This document shows, one piece after another, positions 7,099-15,776 of a DNA stretch of 64,000 bases. Source of the stretch: Arthrobacter sp. B3I9 (GTDB lineage Bacteria > Actinomycetota > Actinomycetes > Actinomycetales > Micrococcaceae); contig NZ_JAUSYO010000001.1 of NCBI RefSeq assembly GCF_030816935.1, positions 1,240,001-1,304,000 of the forward strand, given 5' to 3'. Below the pieces are notes generated by a model. That model was not told where the DNA came from. It ran no database searches and worked only from the letters and a program-made list of their open reading frames with translations. Position numbers and translations under genes: made by a program. Positions within the stretch are counted from its first letter, which is position 1. Each line of letters starts with the position of its first letter.

Positions 7099-8124
7099 TC
7101 AGCCGAAGAGGACCGCCGCCTCGTCGTAGCGGTGCTGCGGAACCGCCTTCAGGTTGCCAAGGGCTGCGTCGAAGCCGACGTGGACAATGTCGGTCCCGTT
7201 GAGCGAAACCATGGTGCCCCAGCGTTCCTCGACGACCGAGTCGATGGCAGCCATGCCCAGGCGGGTGGCGAGGACCCGGTCGAACGCCGTCGGTACGCCG
7301 CCGCGCTGGATGTGGCCAAGGACCGTGGCGCGGGTTTCGATGCCAGTCATGGCCTCGAGTTCCGGGGCGAGCAATTCGGCGATGCCACCGAGGCGCGGGC
7401 GGCCGAAGGTGTCGAGGCCGCGTTCGGAGTGCGGAGCCTCCTGACCGTCCGGGACGAAGCCTTCAGCGACCACCACGAGGGGTGCACGGCCACGGTCGTG
7501 GGCCGATCGGACCCAGTCCGCGATCTGGTCCATCGAGGCTTTCTGCTCCGGGATGAGAATGGCGTGGGCGCCGGAGGCCATGCCGGCGTGCAGCGCGATC
7601 CAGCCCACGTGGCGGCCCATGACCTCGGCAATCATGCAGCGGTGGTGGGATTCTCCGGTGGTGCGGAGCCGGTCGATCGCCTCGGTGGCGATTTCCACGG
7701 CGGTGTCGAAACCGAAGGTGTAGTCGGTGGCGTCGAGGTCGTTGTCGACCGTTTTGGGGACTCCCACGATCTTGAGCCCGGCGTCCGTGAGCCGTTTCGC
7801 GGCGGCCAGGGTTCCCTCGCCGCCGATGGCGATCATGGCGTCGAGACCGAGGCGTTCCATGTTCGCCTTGATGACGTCGGGGCCACCGTTGTTCTCAAAG
7901 GGGTTGGTGCGGGAGGTACCCAGGATGGTGCCGCCCTGTTTGGCGATTCCGCGGACCATGGTGCGGGGGATGTCAATGACGTCGGCTTCGACGACGCCGC
8001 GCCAGCCGTCCAGGAATCCCACGAACTCGTGGCCGTGGACGGCGATGCCCTTGAGGACGGCGCCACGGATGACGGCGTTCAGCCCCGGGCAGTCTCCGCC
8101 GCTGGTGAGGATTCCAATTTTCAT
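7099..8124 (-). CDS. pfkA: 6-phosphofructokinase, group III, predicted ATP-dependent
   Basis: 341 residues from the start at 8124. It phosphorylates fructose 6-phosphate to the 1,6-bisphosphate in glycolysis. GGDCPGLNAVIR (9-20) is the nucleotide phosphate loop, GGEGT (101-105) the second one, and PKTVDND (123-129) holds the catalytic Asp127. Residue 104 is Gly, which in this family favours ATP over pyrophosphate, while Lys124 is typical of group III (mixed) enzymes rather than the E. coli type. A TAGACT box lies 63 bases upstream. Monocistronic as far as visible. Confidence 0.92.
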   Translation of the reverse strand: MKIGILTSGGDCPGLNAVIRGAVLKGIAVHGHEFVGFLDGWRGVVEADVIDIPRTMVRGIAKQGGTILGTSRTNPFENNGGPDVIKANMERLGLDAMIAIGGEGTLAAAKRLTDAGLKIVGVPKTVDNDLDATDYTFGFDTAVEIATEAIDRLRTTGESHHRCMIAEVMGRHVGWIALHAGMASGAHAILIPEQKASMDQIADWVRSAHDRGRAPLVVVAEGFVPDGQEAPHSERGLDTFGRPRLGGIAELLAPELEAMTGIETRATVLGHIQRGGVPTAFDRVLATRLGMAAIDSVVEERWGTMVSLNGTDIVHVGFDAALGNLKAVPQHRYDEAAVLFG

Positions 8125-8186
8125 GTCTCTGCTCAAATCCTGGTGTGAAGGGGTACCGGCAGAGCGCCACGCTGAGCTCACCCTAG

Positions 8187-8216
8187 AGTCTAATGGCGTA
8201 TGTGGGGCAGGACACA
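8187..8216 (-). promoter_or_regulatory. Promoter candidate for pfkA
   Basis: On the minus strand a TAGACT -10 box occupies 8192-8187, with TGTGTC at 8216-8211 as a weak -35 at 18 bases. The pfkA start is 63 bases downstream. The same TAGACT hexamer recurs before tRNA-Trp, rpsL, tuf, secY and truA in this window. Confidence 0.45.
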
Positions 8217-8230
8217 AACGGTTACCAAGA

Positions 8231-8263
8231 GGAGTGCCCCCGCCGGAGGGGCGGGGGCACTCC
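8231..8263 (-). terminator. Hairpin terminator candidate after the small PspC gene
   Basis: GGAGTGCCCCCGCC (8231-8244) pairs perfectly with 8250-8263 around a five-base loop. It lies 46 bases past the stop of the small PspC gene and before the pfkA promoter. There is no clear U tract, so termination efficiency is uncertain. Confidence 0.55.
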
Positions 8264-8308
8264 GGGGTGCTGCGGGCGCTTCCGGTCGGTCGGGCGCCGG
8301 GGGTCGGT

Positions 8309-8563
8309 TCAGGGCCGGCGCGACCTGTTCTCCAGGAAGGACTGCAGGACGATGGCGTTGCGCTGGTCCGGAAGGATCAGCCAGGCCGCGAGGTAGAAGA
8401 TGAAAGCCGGTCCGGGCAACAGGGCGAGGAGCAGGAACGCGATCCGGACAAATGCGACGTCGACGTTCAGCTTGGCCGCGATACCGCCGCAGACCCCGCC
8501 CAGCCAGCGCTCCGGACCACGTTGCAGGCCGAGGCCCCTGACGATGCTGAAGAATTTTTCCAT
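8309..8563 (-). CDS. Small PspC-domain membrane protein
   Basis: 84 residues. Nearly the whole protein is one PspC domain: RGPERWLGGVCGGIAAKLNV (about residues 16-35), then VRIAFLLLALLPGPAFIFYLAAWLILP, the amphipathic/transmembrane part ending in the usual W-x-I/L-L-P. PspC proteins sense or transmit membrane stress. It is the last gene of a minus-strand run of three envelope-stress-type genes and is separated from the next one upstream by 3 bases. A hairpin follows. Confidence 0.88.
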   Translation of the reverse strand: MEKFFSIVRGLGLQRGPERWLGGVCGGIAAKLNVDVAFVRIAFLLLALLPGPAFIFYLAAWLILPDQRNAIVLQSFLENRSRRP

Positions 8564-8566
8564 GGT

Positions 8567-8863
8567 TTAAGACTTCCCTGTCGAAGATTTTTTGTCACGC
8601 CCGCGGGCCGAAATGAGCCCGCCGACCACGAGCGCTGCCCCGGCGCCGAGCATCAGCCCGATCAGGACGTAGCTTCCGTTCAGGTCCACCAGGCCAAGCC
8701 GGGCAACAATGATCAGAGCGGCGAGGGCCAGCACGATCAGCCCCCAGACGATGGTCCCCACGCGGGCCGGCGGGCTTGCCGGTTGCTCCGGGCCGCCGGC
8801 GGTCCGGGGAGTGGCCGGTGTGTTCCTGGCGGAGCCGCCCGTCGGGTATTCAGAGCTGCTCAT
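8567..8863 (-). CDS. Small two-span membrane protein of the PspC cluster
   Basis: 98 residues: a Pro/Ser/Gly-rich N-terminal tail of about 35 residues, then two transmembrane helices (VGTIVWGLIVLALAALIIVA and YVLIGLMLGAGAALVVGGLI) and a basic C-terminus (RGRDKKSSTGKS). No catalytic motif is seen. It sits between two PspC genes with gaps of 3 bases downstream and 1 base upstream, so it is almost certainly cotranscribed and translationally coupled. A role in envelope stress sensing is inferred from neighbours only. Confidence 0.8.
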   Translation of the reverse strand: MSSSEYPTGGSARNTPATPRTAGGPEQPASPPARVGTIVWGLIVLALAALIIVARLGLVDLNGSYVLIGLMLGAGAALVVGGLISARGRDKKSSTGKS

Positions 8864-8864
8864 G

Positions 8865-10418
8865 TCAGTTTCCTTCCTGGATGGTCACGTTGCTGAAGGT
8901 GCCGGAGATCCGGAGGATCAGCCGTGCGCCGGGCTGGCCGGTGTTGTAGTCGTTTTGCTGGGTGGTCATGCCGCCGTGGCTCCGGCCGCCCTCATTGAGG
9001 TTGCCCATGGTCATGTCCGTCTGGATTTGCACGGGCACGGTGCGCGGGATGAGGACGGTCACGTTGCTCGCCGTTACGTCGAGAGGAACGGCGACGTCGG
9101 ACGTGAGCGGCGGGGTAAGGGCCAGCTGGGTGAGGTCAACCGTCCCCCTGCCGCCGGTGATCTCAAACCCGCTCCGGGCCTGCTCGATGCTGGCCGGGGA
9201 CCAGTCAGCGTCCTGGAAGCGGAACCTGTCGCCGTTCGGAATGCTGTTGAAGACGCTGCCGATAATCAGGGCTACTACGGCGAAGAAGCCGAGGATTCCC
9301 GCCGTACGCCCCCGGAGGCCTGCGACGAGGATCCCGAGGCCCAGGACAGCTGCCGCACTGGCCCAAACGATCGCGGTGCTCGAGTTCCCGAGGTCGACGA
9401 CGTTGGCGGCGTCGAGCGCTTTGAGGCCGCCGCCGACGAGGAGGGCAGCCCCCGCCGTGACGGCCACGGCCGGGGCGCCGGGGCCAAGGTTGCGGGGCTT
9501 GGCCGGCGGGACCGGGCCGCCGGGAACGGGACGGTAAGGGCTACCGGGCGGTGGAGTCGTGCCTGACGGCGGGGCGGCACCCCAGCCGGGGCCGGGTAAG
9601 GTGCCGGCATACGGCGTGCTTGCGTACGGTGTGCTTGCGTACGGCGCGCTGGCGAAGCTTGCGGTCGGTTCCTGCTGGGCCGCGTGCGCCCGCCCGGCCG
9701 TTTCCGCCCCACTCACGGGGCCGCCGGGGTGGGCGTAGGCCATCGATGGAGCTCCGTCGGGTGTTCTGTTGCTGCGCCGGACGAGGTAGTAGACGAGGTA
9801 GCCGATGCCGACCAGCCAGAAGACGGTCCAGAGGAAGCCTCCGAAGCCGTGCCGGTCCCATCCCCACACGCCGCTGCCCAAGCCGGGCAGGCCGATGAGG
9901 GAAGTGACCAAGGCGCCGGTCATCCCGCCGCTCCACCGCCCTGCACCGGCTTCCTGCAGGTGGATCCGGCCGTCGGGTTCCGGGAGCAATGCCCAGGCGA
10001 GGCCGTACAAAAGCACGCCGACGCCGGCGAAGATGGCCAGGACAATGAAGATGCCGCGGACGATCAGCGGGTCGACGCCGAGCCGGTGCGCAATGCCGCT
10101 GGCAACGCCACCCACCCACCGGTCCCGTCCGCGGTAAATCCGCTGGCTCCTGACCCACTCGAAAAATGACTGTGAGCGGGCGCCGCCCGGCGCAGGTGTG
10201 TTGCCGTAGTACGGCGGGGGAGGCGGCGGGGGCGGGGGAAGAGTGCCGCCTTCCGCGCCGGCACCGGCCGGCACATCCAACGGGACGGTGGGCGATGTGC
10301 CGGCCGAAGCGGCGTCCGGAGATTCCTCGCCGGACGCAGGAACTGCAGAGGATCCACTGCCCGGTGCGGGGCTGGACGGGTCCTGGTTTTCATCGGGGTG
10401 CGGGGTGTGCGGATTCAT
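8865..10418 (-). CDS. PspC-domain membrane protein with LiaF-like C-terminal domain
   Basis: 517 residues. The N-terminus is disordered and includes a run of nine prolines (61-69). Residues about 93-152 are a PspC domain (RGRDRWVGGVASGIAHRLGV, ending LAWALLPEPDG). Several transmembrane helices follow, then a C-terminal beta-rich region (NVTVLIPRTVPVQIQTDMTM) resembling the toastrack fold of LiaF and related cell-wall stress proteins. It is divergent from the PspC-histidine kinase gene across a 124-base gap, which suggests a LiaF-like modulator of that kinase. The fold assignment comes from pattern alone. Confidence 0.8.
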   Translation of the reverse strand: MNPHTPHPDENQDPSSPAPGSGSSAVPASGEESPDAASAGTSPTVPLDVPAGAGAEGGTLPPPPPPPPPYYGNTPAPGGARSQSFFEWVRSQRIYRGRDRWVGGVASGIAHRLGVDPLIVRGIFIVLAIFAGVGVLLYGLAWALLPEPDGRIHLQEAGAGRWSGGMTGALVTSLIGLPGLGSGVWGWDRHGFGGFLWTVFWLVGIGYLVYYLVRRSNRTPDGAPSMAYAHPGGPVSGAETAGRAHAAQQEPTASFASAPYASTPYASTPYAGTLPGPGWGAAPPSGTTPPPGSPYRPVPGGPVPPAKPRNLGPGAPAVAVTAGAALLVGGGLKALDAANVVDLGNSSTAIVWASAAAVLGLGILVAGLRGRTAGILGFFAVVALIIGSVFNSIPNGDRFRFQDADWSPASIEQARSGFEITGGRGTVDLTQLALTPPLTSDVAVPLDVTASNVTVLIPRTVPVQIQTDMTMGNLNEGGRSHGGMTTQQNDYNTGQPGARLILRISGTFSNVTIQEGN

Positions 10419-10542
10419 ACTTCGATCCTCCCCGTTGCCGCAGCAGCGCTCTACCGGGGAACACCCTGAACTGTCCCTGACTCAGCCCTGGTTAGGGCCG
10501 CAAACACGTCCGGGCAACCCTGATCCGTGCTTGGATTGAGGC

Positions 10543-11997
10543 ATGACAACCGCCGTTTCCCGTCCGCCGCTGGTCCGCGGCGGTGACCGTGTGATAGCCG
10601 GCGTCTGCGCCGGACTCGCCCGTCACCTGGGCTGGCCGGTGCGGACGGTCCGGATCGGCATGGCGGTGGCAGCGCTCGCCGGCGGCGCGGGCGTGGTCTT
10701 CTATGCCTGGTTGTGGATCATGGTGCCCACCGCCGACGAAAGCGCCCGGCGCAATGCCCGCCGGCCGGCGTCGCCCATCGCCCCCGCGGTGAGCGCGCCG
10801 TTCGGCGGACCGGATGCGGATGGCTTCCCGGGCCGTTACCCGGGGTCCCTCGATTCGCCGGCTGGCTTGCTGGAACCAGGTTTTCCGGTGGACCGCGGGA
10901 CGCAGGACATTCCTGCGGCAGACCAGGCACCCGGCGAGGCACCCGGCCAGGCACCGGCCACGGCAACGGCGTCCTGGTCATCCCGCGCCCGGACCGTGCC
11001 GTACGGCAAGGAGATCCTGTTGGGCTCGGGGCTGTTGCTGGCCGCGGGGATCCTGATCGCACGGCTGGCGGGTCTGGACGTACCACTGGGGACCCTGATC
11101 CCGGTGGCCGCCATTCTCGGCGGCGCCGCGATTGCCTGGATGCAGCTTGACGAGACCCGGCGCGCAGGCCTCGTGGACAAGACCAAAGCGGACCAGGCCG
11201 GAGGCTGGGCCAGGCTCGCAGCCGGACTGGCGCTGGTGGTCGCCGGAGTGCTGGTGATGGTGTCCGGCTCGGGTTCCTGGGAGCAGACCTGGCTCGCGTT
11301 GCTGGCCTCCGTGGCGGTGCTGGGCGGCGTTGCCCTTGTGCTGCTTCCCTGGGGGCTGAAGTTCTGGCGGGACCTGGAAGCGGAACGCTCCGGCCGGGTC
11401 CGCGCCACCGAACGCGCTGAGATCGCCGCCCACCTGCACGACTCCGTCCTCCAGACCCTGGCCCTGATCCAGCGGCGCGCAGGCAACGAGCACGACGTCG
11501 TCCGGCTGGCCCGGGCCCAGGAACGCGAGCTGCGGGGCTGGCTGTACCGGGACCCCGACAAGGAGGCAGGGCAGCTGTCCGAAGGCATTAAGGCAGCCGC
11601 CGCGGAGGTGGAGGATGCCCTGGGCCAGGCCGTTGAGGTGGTCAGCGTGGGGGACTGTGCCATGACCGAACGGCACGAGGCCTTGGTGCAGGCTGCCCGT
11701 GAAGCGATGTTGAACGCTTCCCGCCACGGCGGCGGCGCCGTATCGGTCTACCTCGAAGTCACAGACGGCGCTGCCGAAGTCTTCGTCAAGGACCGCGGAC
11801 CAGGATTCGTTCCCGACTCCGTCCCCGCGGACCGGCTGGGCATCCGTGAATCGATCATCGGGCGGATGAACCGGCATGGCGGCACGGCCGTGATCATCAG
11901 CAACCCGGACGGCACCGAGGTGCGGCTCAGGTTGCCGCTTGCCGCCGGCTCTTCCGCCCCCTCGGGCGCCGCGGACAACGGAGAGGTAAAACTGTGA
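10543..11997 (+). CDS. PspC-fused sensor histidine kinase (HisKA_3 type)
   Basis: 484 residues. It starts with a PspC domain (GGDRVIAGVCAGLARHLGW, about residues 13-31, through WLWIMVP), then a disordered linker, four or so transmembrane segments, the HisKA_3 dimerisation box with phosphoacceptor His299 (EIAAHLHDSVLQTLALI), and an HATPase domain with N box ALVQAAREAMLNASRHGG and G box DRGPGFVP. It is a membrane-bound kinase for the LuxR-type regulator that overlaps its stop by four bases. The stimulus is probably membrane or cell-wall stress, inferred from the PspC domain and the divergent PspC/LiaF-like genes. Confidence 0.9.
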   Translation: MTTAVSRPPLVRGGDRVIAGVCAGLARHLGWPVRTVRIGMAVAALAGGAGVVFYAWLWIMVPTADESARRNARRPASPIAPAVSAPFGGPDADGFPGRYPGSLDSPAGLLEPGFPVDRGTQDIPAADQAPGEAPGQAPATATASWSSRARTVPYGKEILLGSGLLLAAGILIARLAGLDVPLGTLIPVAAILGGAAIAWMQLDETRRAGLVDKTKADQAGGWARLAAGLALVVAGVLVMVSGSGSWEQTWLALLASVAVLGGVALVLLPWGLKFWRDLEAERSGRVRATERAEIAAHLHDSVLQTLALIQRRAGNEHDVVRLARAQERELRGWLYRDPDKEAGQLSEGIKAAAAEVEDALGQAVEVVSVGDCAMTERHEALVQAAREAMLNASRHGGGAVSVYLEVTDGAAEVFVKDRGPGFVPDSVPADRLGIRESIIGRMNRHGGTAVIISNPDGTEVRLRLPLAAGSSAPSGAADNGEVKL

Positions 11998-12686
11998 ACA
12001 GGGCAGATACTGTGAGCAACGCAGGTACCGGAAGCCCGGCGCGGGCCATCCGGGTCGTGATCGTGGATGACCACGCGATCTTCCGTTCCGGGTTGAAAGC
12101 GGACCTGGACCCGGCCATCGTCGTCGCGGCCGAAGCCGGGACGGTCGAAGAAGCCATCGCCGTCATCGGCGCGGCGCGCCCCGACGTCGTGCTACTGGAT
12201 GTCCATCTGCCCGGCGGCCTTGGCGGCGGCGGGCGGGAGGTCATCGCCGGTTCCGCACCCCTTTTGGGGGAGACCCGGTTCCTTGCCCTGAGCGTCTCCG
12301 ACGCCGCCGAGGATGTCGTGTCGGTCATCCGCGCCGGAGCGCGGGGGTATGTCACCAAGACCATCTCGGGTGCCGAAATTTCCGACGCCGTGCGCCGGGT
12401 GGCGGGCGGCGACGCCGTCTTCTCGCCCCGGCTGGCGGGTTTTGTGCTCGATGCTTTCGGCACCGCTCCGGCGGAGATCGCCGACGACGAGCTGGACCGG
12501 CTTTCCGCCCGCGAACTCGAGGTGATGCGGCTGATCGCCCGAGGCTACAGCTACAAGGAAGTCGCCAAGGAGCTGTTCATCTCGATCAAGACCGTCGAGA
12601 CCCACGTATCGGCCGTGCTCCGCAAACTCCAGCTCTCCAGCCGGCATGAACTGACCCGCTGGGCAGCCGAGCGGCGCCTGCTTTAG
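11994..12686 (+). CDS. LuxR-family (NarL/FixJ) response regulator
   Basis: 230 residues from GTG 11994, overlapping the kinase stop by four bases. The receiver domain shows the acidic pair in VIVDDHAIFRSGL and the phosphoacceptor Asp69 (VVLLDVHLPGG). The C-terminal LuxR helix-turn-helix is clear (LSARELEVMRLIARGYSYKE, then IKTVETHVSAVLRKL). It is the cognate partner of the PspC-kinase. Likely targets are the divergent PspC operon and its own operon. An alternative GTG 12012 would trim six residues. Confidence 0.92.
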   Translation: MNRADTVSNAGTGSPARAIRVVIVDDHAIFRSGLKADLDPAIVVAAEAGTVEEAIAVIGAARPDVVLLDVHLPGGLGGGGREVIAGSAPLLGETRFLALSVSDAAEDVVSVIRAGARGYVTKTISGAEISDAVRRVAGGDAVFSPRLAGFVLDAFGTAPAEIADDELDRLSARELEVMRLIARGYSYKEVAKELFISIKTVETHVSAVLRKLQLSSRHELTRWAAERRLL

Positions 12687-12692
12687 CCTAAA

Positions 12693-12753
12693 GATGCGCT
12701 ATCAGATACGGTCCCTAAAACTCCATTTTGGGGACCATAAGTGATAGCGCATC
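12693..12753. terminator. Long palindrome between convergent genes, probable bidirectional terminator
   Basis: An outer perfect 12-bp stem (GATGCGCTATCA 12693-12704 with 12742-12753) encloses an inner 11-bp stem (GGTCCCTAAAA 12710-12720 with TTTTGGGGACC 12726-12736, one G-T pair) around the loop CTCCA. It lies between the stops of the response regulator and the aminotransferase, which converge. A-runs and T-runs in the inner stem fit termination in both directions. The outer stem may mark a mobile palindromic repeat. Confidence 0.6.
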
Positions 12754-12768
12754 GGAGTGGTACAGGGG

Positions 12769-13998
12769 TTACTTGGCCTTGCCGAGGAAGTCCTGCAAGC
12801 GGGCAACGCCGGTGGCCAGGTCCTCGTCGCCGAGCGCATAGGACAGGCGGAGGTAGCCGGACGGGCCGAAGGCCTCACCCGGAACGACCGCCACCTCCAC
12901 CTCGTCCAGGATCAGTGCGGCCAGCTCGGCCGAGGTCGCCGGCCGGACCGGTCCGCTGGCGGACGGCAGTTCCTTGCCCAGCAGTGCACGGACGTCCGCG
13001 TAGACGTAGAAGGCACCCTTCGGCGTCGGGCATTCAACGCCCTCGATGGCGTTCAGGCCAGCCACGATCGCCTTGCGGCGGCGGTCGAAGGCGACCTTCA
13101 TCTCGTCCACCGCCGTCAGCGGGCCGGACACGGCGGCAATGGCGGCGACCTGGGGGATGTTCGAGACGTTGGAGGTGGCGTGGGACTGCAGGTTGGTCGC
13201 GGCCTTGATGACGTCGGCCGGACCGATCATCCAGCCCACCCGCCAGCCGGTCATGGCGTACGTCTTGGCGACGCCGTTGAGGATGACCACCTTGTCGCCC
13301 AGCTCCGGGACGGCGGTGGCGATGGAGGTGAACGGCACGCCGTCGTACGTCAGGTGCTCGTAGATCTCATCGGTGACCACCCACAGGCCCTTTGCGGCTG
13401 CCCACTGGCCGATCTCCTTGACCTGCTCCGGAGAGTAGACGGCGCCGGTGGGGTTGGACGGGGAGACGAACAGGAGGATCTTGGTGCGGTCCGTGACAGC
13501 GGCGTCAAGCTGCTCCACCGTGACCAGGTATTCCTGCTCAGGTCCGGCGAACACCTCCACCGGCACGCCGCCGGCGAGGCGGATGGCCTCGGGGTAGGTG
13601 GTCCAGAAGGGGGTGGGGACGATGACCTCGTCGCCCGGATCCAGCAGCGTGGCGAAGGTGTTGTACACGGCCTGCTTGCCGCCATTGGTCACCAGGACCT
13701 GGGCGGCCTCCGCCTTGTAGCCGGAATCCCGCAATGTCTTGTCCGCAATGGCCTGCTTGAGTTCGGGCAGGCCCCCCGCGGGGGAGTAGCGGTGGTACTT
13801 CGGCTGGCTGGCGGCGTCGATTGCGGCCTGCACGATGTACCCGGGAGTCGGGAAGTCCGGTTCCCCGGCCCCGAAGCCGATGACCGGCCGGCCGGCCGCC
13901 TTCAGAGCCTTCGCCTTGGCATCGACGGCCAGTGTGGCGGATTCGGCAATGGCAGAGATGCGCTGTGAAATGCGGGCGGCAGGCATGGGCGGGTCCAT
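12769..13998 (-). CDS. Aspartate aminotransferase, class I, PLP-dependent
   Basis: 409 residues from 13998; the in-frame ATG at 13986 gives [11 protein letters not shown] and is an equally good start. It transfers the amino group of aspartate to 2-oxoglutarate. Visible motifs are the substrate loop [22 protein letters not shown] (Asn binding the cofactor), [12 protein letters not shown], and the Schiff-base lysine in [17 protein letters not shown] (about residue 248). The sequence is of the subgroup I-beta prokaryotic type; acting on prephenate as well cannot be excluded. Convergent with the LuxR-type regulator. Confidence 0.92.
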   Translation of the reverse strand: MDPPMPAARISQRISAIAESATLAVDAKAKALKAAGRPVIGFGAGEPDFPTPGYIVQAAIDAASQPKYHRYSPAGGLPELKQAIADKTLRDSGYKAEAAQVLVTNGGKQAVYNTFATLLDPGDEVIVPTPFWTTYPEAIRLAGGVPVEVFAGPEQEYLVTVEQLDAAVTDRTKILLFVSPSNPTGAVYSPEQVKEIGQWAAAKGLWVVTDEIYEHLTYDGVPFTSIATAVPELGDKVVILNGVAKTYAMTGWRVGWMIGPADVIKAATNLQSHATSNVSNIPQVAAIAAVSGPLTAVDEMKVAFDRRRKAIVAGLNAIEGVECPTPKGAFYVYADVRALLGKELPSASGPVRPATSAELAALILDEVEVAVVPGEAFGPSGYLRLSYALGDEDLATGVARLQDFLGKAK

Positions 13999-14148
13999 TC
14001 TTCGCTTGCAGCTGGAGGGCTGGTTTGGGGGATTCGACGGAACCTACTCTATGCTGTTCAGCGGATCGCCCGGAGTGCCGGAGAGCAAATGTGACTGCAC
14101 GCAGTCAGTTGGTTTCCGGTGGTCCGTCGGGGGTCCGGGAGAGCCCGG

Positions 14149-14178
14149 TTCGACGTAGGCGCAGTTGTTGCGTAGACT
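14149..14178 (+). promoter_or_regulatory. Promoter for tRNA-Trp and secE
   Basis: TTCGAC (14149-14154) and TAGACT (14173-14178) are 18 bases apart. The tRNA begins about 85 bases downstream. The gap 13999-14262 between the divergent aminotransferase and the tRNA contains no other supported feature. Confidence 0.6.
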
Positions 14179-14262
14179 GGTTCTTCGGTGTTGAAAACAC
14201 GATGATGGCTTGCGCCTCAGGAAAGCCTGGGGAAACGGCGTCAGACGGGTTTCAATCCACCT

Positions 14263-14335
14263 AGGGTAGTGGCGCAATTGGTAGCGCAGCGGTCTCCAAA
14301 ACCGCAGGTTGCAGGTTCGAGTCCTGTCTGCCCTG
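14263..14335 (+). tRNA. tRNA-Trp (CCA)
   Basis: Cloverleaf of 73 bases: acceptor AGGGTAG pairs with CTGCCCT (14328-14334) with one G-U pair, and the discriminator is G. The D loop contains AATTGGTA. The anticodon stem GCGGT/ACCGC encloses CTCCAAA with anticodon CCA at 14296-14298, and the T arm has GGTTCGAGTCC. The 3' CCA is not encoded. tRNA-Trp directly upstream of secE-nusG is a common actinobacterial arrangement. Confidence 0.96.
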
Positions 14336-14413
14336 CGCAAGCTGTTCCGGGTAAACCGGAACCAGCGCAGCAACCATGGTTCATTTCAGAGCCGGGTATC
14401 CGACTTTGCGAGG

Positions 14414-14698
14414 ATGAGTGAGGATCAGGTGACCGAAACAGCTGCCAGCAGCTCCAAAGGCCGCCCCGCCAAGAATGCCGCCAAGGCAGGCTTCTTCGCT
14501 CGAATTGCGCTCTTCGTCCGCCAGGTAATCGGCGAACTGAAGAAGGTCGTTGCACCGACCCGCAAGGAATTGATCAACTACACACTCGTGGTGCTGGTGT
14601 TCGTGGCCATCATGATGCTCATCGTCACCCTGCTGGACCTGGCCTTCGGGACCGGAGTGAGCTGGGTCTTCGGCGGCACGGCTCCCACGGACCGCTAA
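14414..14698 (+). CDS. secE: Preprotein translocase subunit SecE
   Basis: 94 residues from ATG 14414. GTG 14429 is an alternative with a better-spaced Shine-Dalgarno (GAGG five bases before it). After a Ser/Lys-rich N-terminal tail come the SecE amphipathic helix and cytoplasmic motif (VRQVIGELKKVVAPTRKEL) and a single transmembrane helix (LVVLVFVAIMMLIVTLLDLA). SecE clamps SecY in the plasma membrane translocon. This is the short one-span form. nusG follows after 113 bases, with no terminator between. Confidence 0.93.
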   Translation: MSEDQVTETAASSSKGRPAKNAAKAGFFARIALFVRQVIGELKKVVAPTRKELINYTLVVLVFVAIMMLIVTLLDLAFGTGVSWVFGGTAPTDR

Positions 14699-14811
14699 CG
14701 CGACCGGTCCGCAGACCGCGTGGATGACCCGGAATTCCGGCGCGTCCCCGGGGTGTGCGGAATTGAGTCATTTAAATAGGCATGTAAGGCAATGAGGAAG
14801 CAGGAGACCAA

Positions 14812-15647
14812 GTGTCTGAGCAGGAGCTCGAGGTAACTGAGACTGAGCTGGATAAGAGCCAGGACGCCGCGGTGGAAGCCGGGGACGAGTCCGAGGCTGT
14901 CTCCGCTGCGCCCGAATCCGACGTCGCCGAGGCAGACGCAGAGGCCGTAACCGACGAAGAAGCCGAAGACGCCGGCGCATCCGCCGACGAGTCAGAGGCA
15001 GGCGAGTCCGGTGACGCCCTCGCCGCCGCCGCTGCTTCCGCCGCCGTGGACCCGGCCGACGAGTTCAAGGCCAAGCTGCGCCGCCAGGAGGGTGACTGGT
15101 ACGTCATTCACTCCTACGCCGGCTACGAAAACCGCGTCAAGGCCAACCTTGAGACCCGCATCCAGACCCTGGACATGGAAGATTACATCTTCGAGATCCA
15201 GGTCCCGATGGAGGAAGTCGTTGAGATCAAGAACGCTCAGCGCAAGGTCATCAACCGTGTCCGGATCCCCGGCTACGTCCTCGTCCGCATGGACCTGACC
15301 GACGCCTCCTGGGGCGCGGTCCGCCACACTCCCGGTGTCACCGGCTTCGTGGGCAACGCCCACAACCCGGTTCCGCTGCGCCTCGACGAGGTCTTCTCCA
15401 TGCTCGCGCCGGTCTTCGAAGAAGAGCAGGCCGAGAAGGGCAAGCCCGTCAAGCACGCCGCCGCCCAGATCGACGTCGATTTCGAGGTCGGAGAGAATCG
15501 GTCATCGTCAAGGAAGGCCCCTTCGAGACGCTTCCTGCCACGATCTCCGAGATCAAGGTGGACTCCCAGACCCTCGTGGTGCTGGTCTCCATCTTCGAGC
15601 GCGAAACCCCGGTCACGCTGGCGTTCAACCAGGTCAGCAAGATCTAG
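14812..15647 (+). CDS. nusG: Transcription antitermination factor NusG, apparent frameshift in KOW domain
   Basis: The gene starts at GTG 14812. Residues 1-85 are an acidic Ala/Glu-rich extension seen in actinobacterial NusG; the NGN domain follows ([19 protein letters not shown], ending near PVFEEEQ). After FEVGE (about 15481-15495) the frame is lost: the bases GGAGAGAATCG read in frame as an Arg/Ser tail to 15684. Shifting by two (removing one GA) restores the KOW domain [18 protein letters not shown] to TAG 15645-15647. NusG links RNA polymerase to Rho and ribosomes. A two-base slippage or a sequence error is likely. Confidence 0.9.
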
Positions 15648-15776
15648 CTTTCCCCACAGAATTCGCCCCGGGCTGCCCGCTTAGCAGTCCAGGGGCGGCC
15701 GGCCGCCTCGCCATGGCGGCCACCAACCTGAGGCACGCTCCTGTGTCCCAGGACGTATTTGAGAGAAGGACCTACA

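Noticed and set aside
15481..15684. Programmed ribosomal frameshift in nusG
   Set aside because: No slippery heptamer, stop-adjacent slow codon or downstream pseudoknot is evident; a GA insertion explains the sequence more simply.
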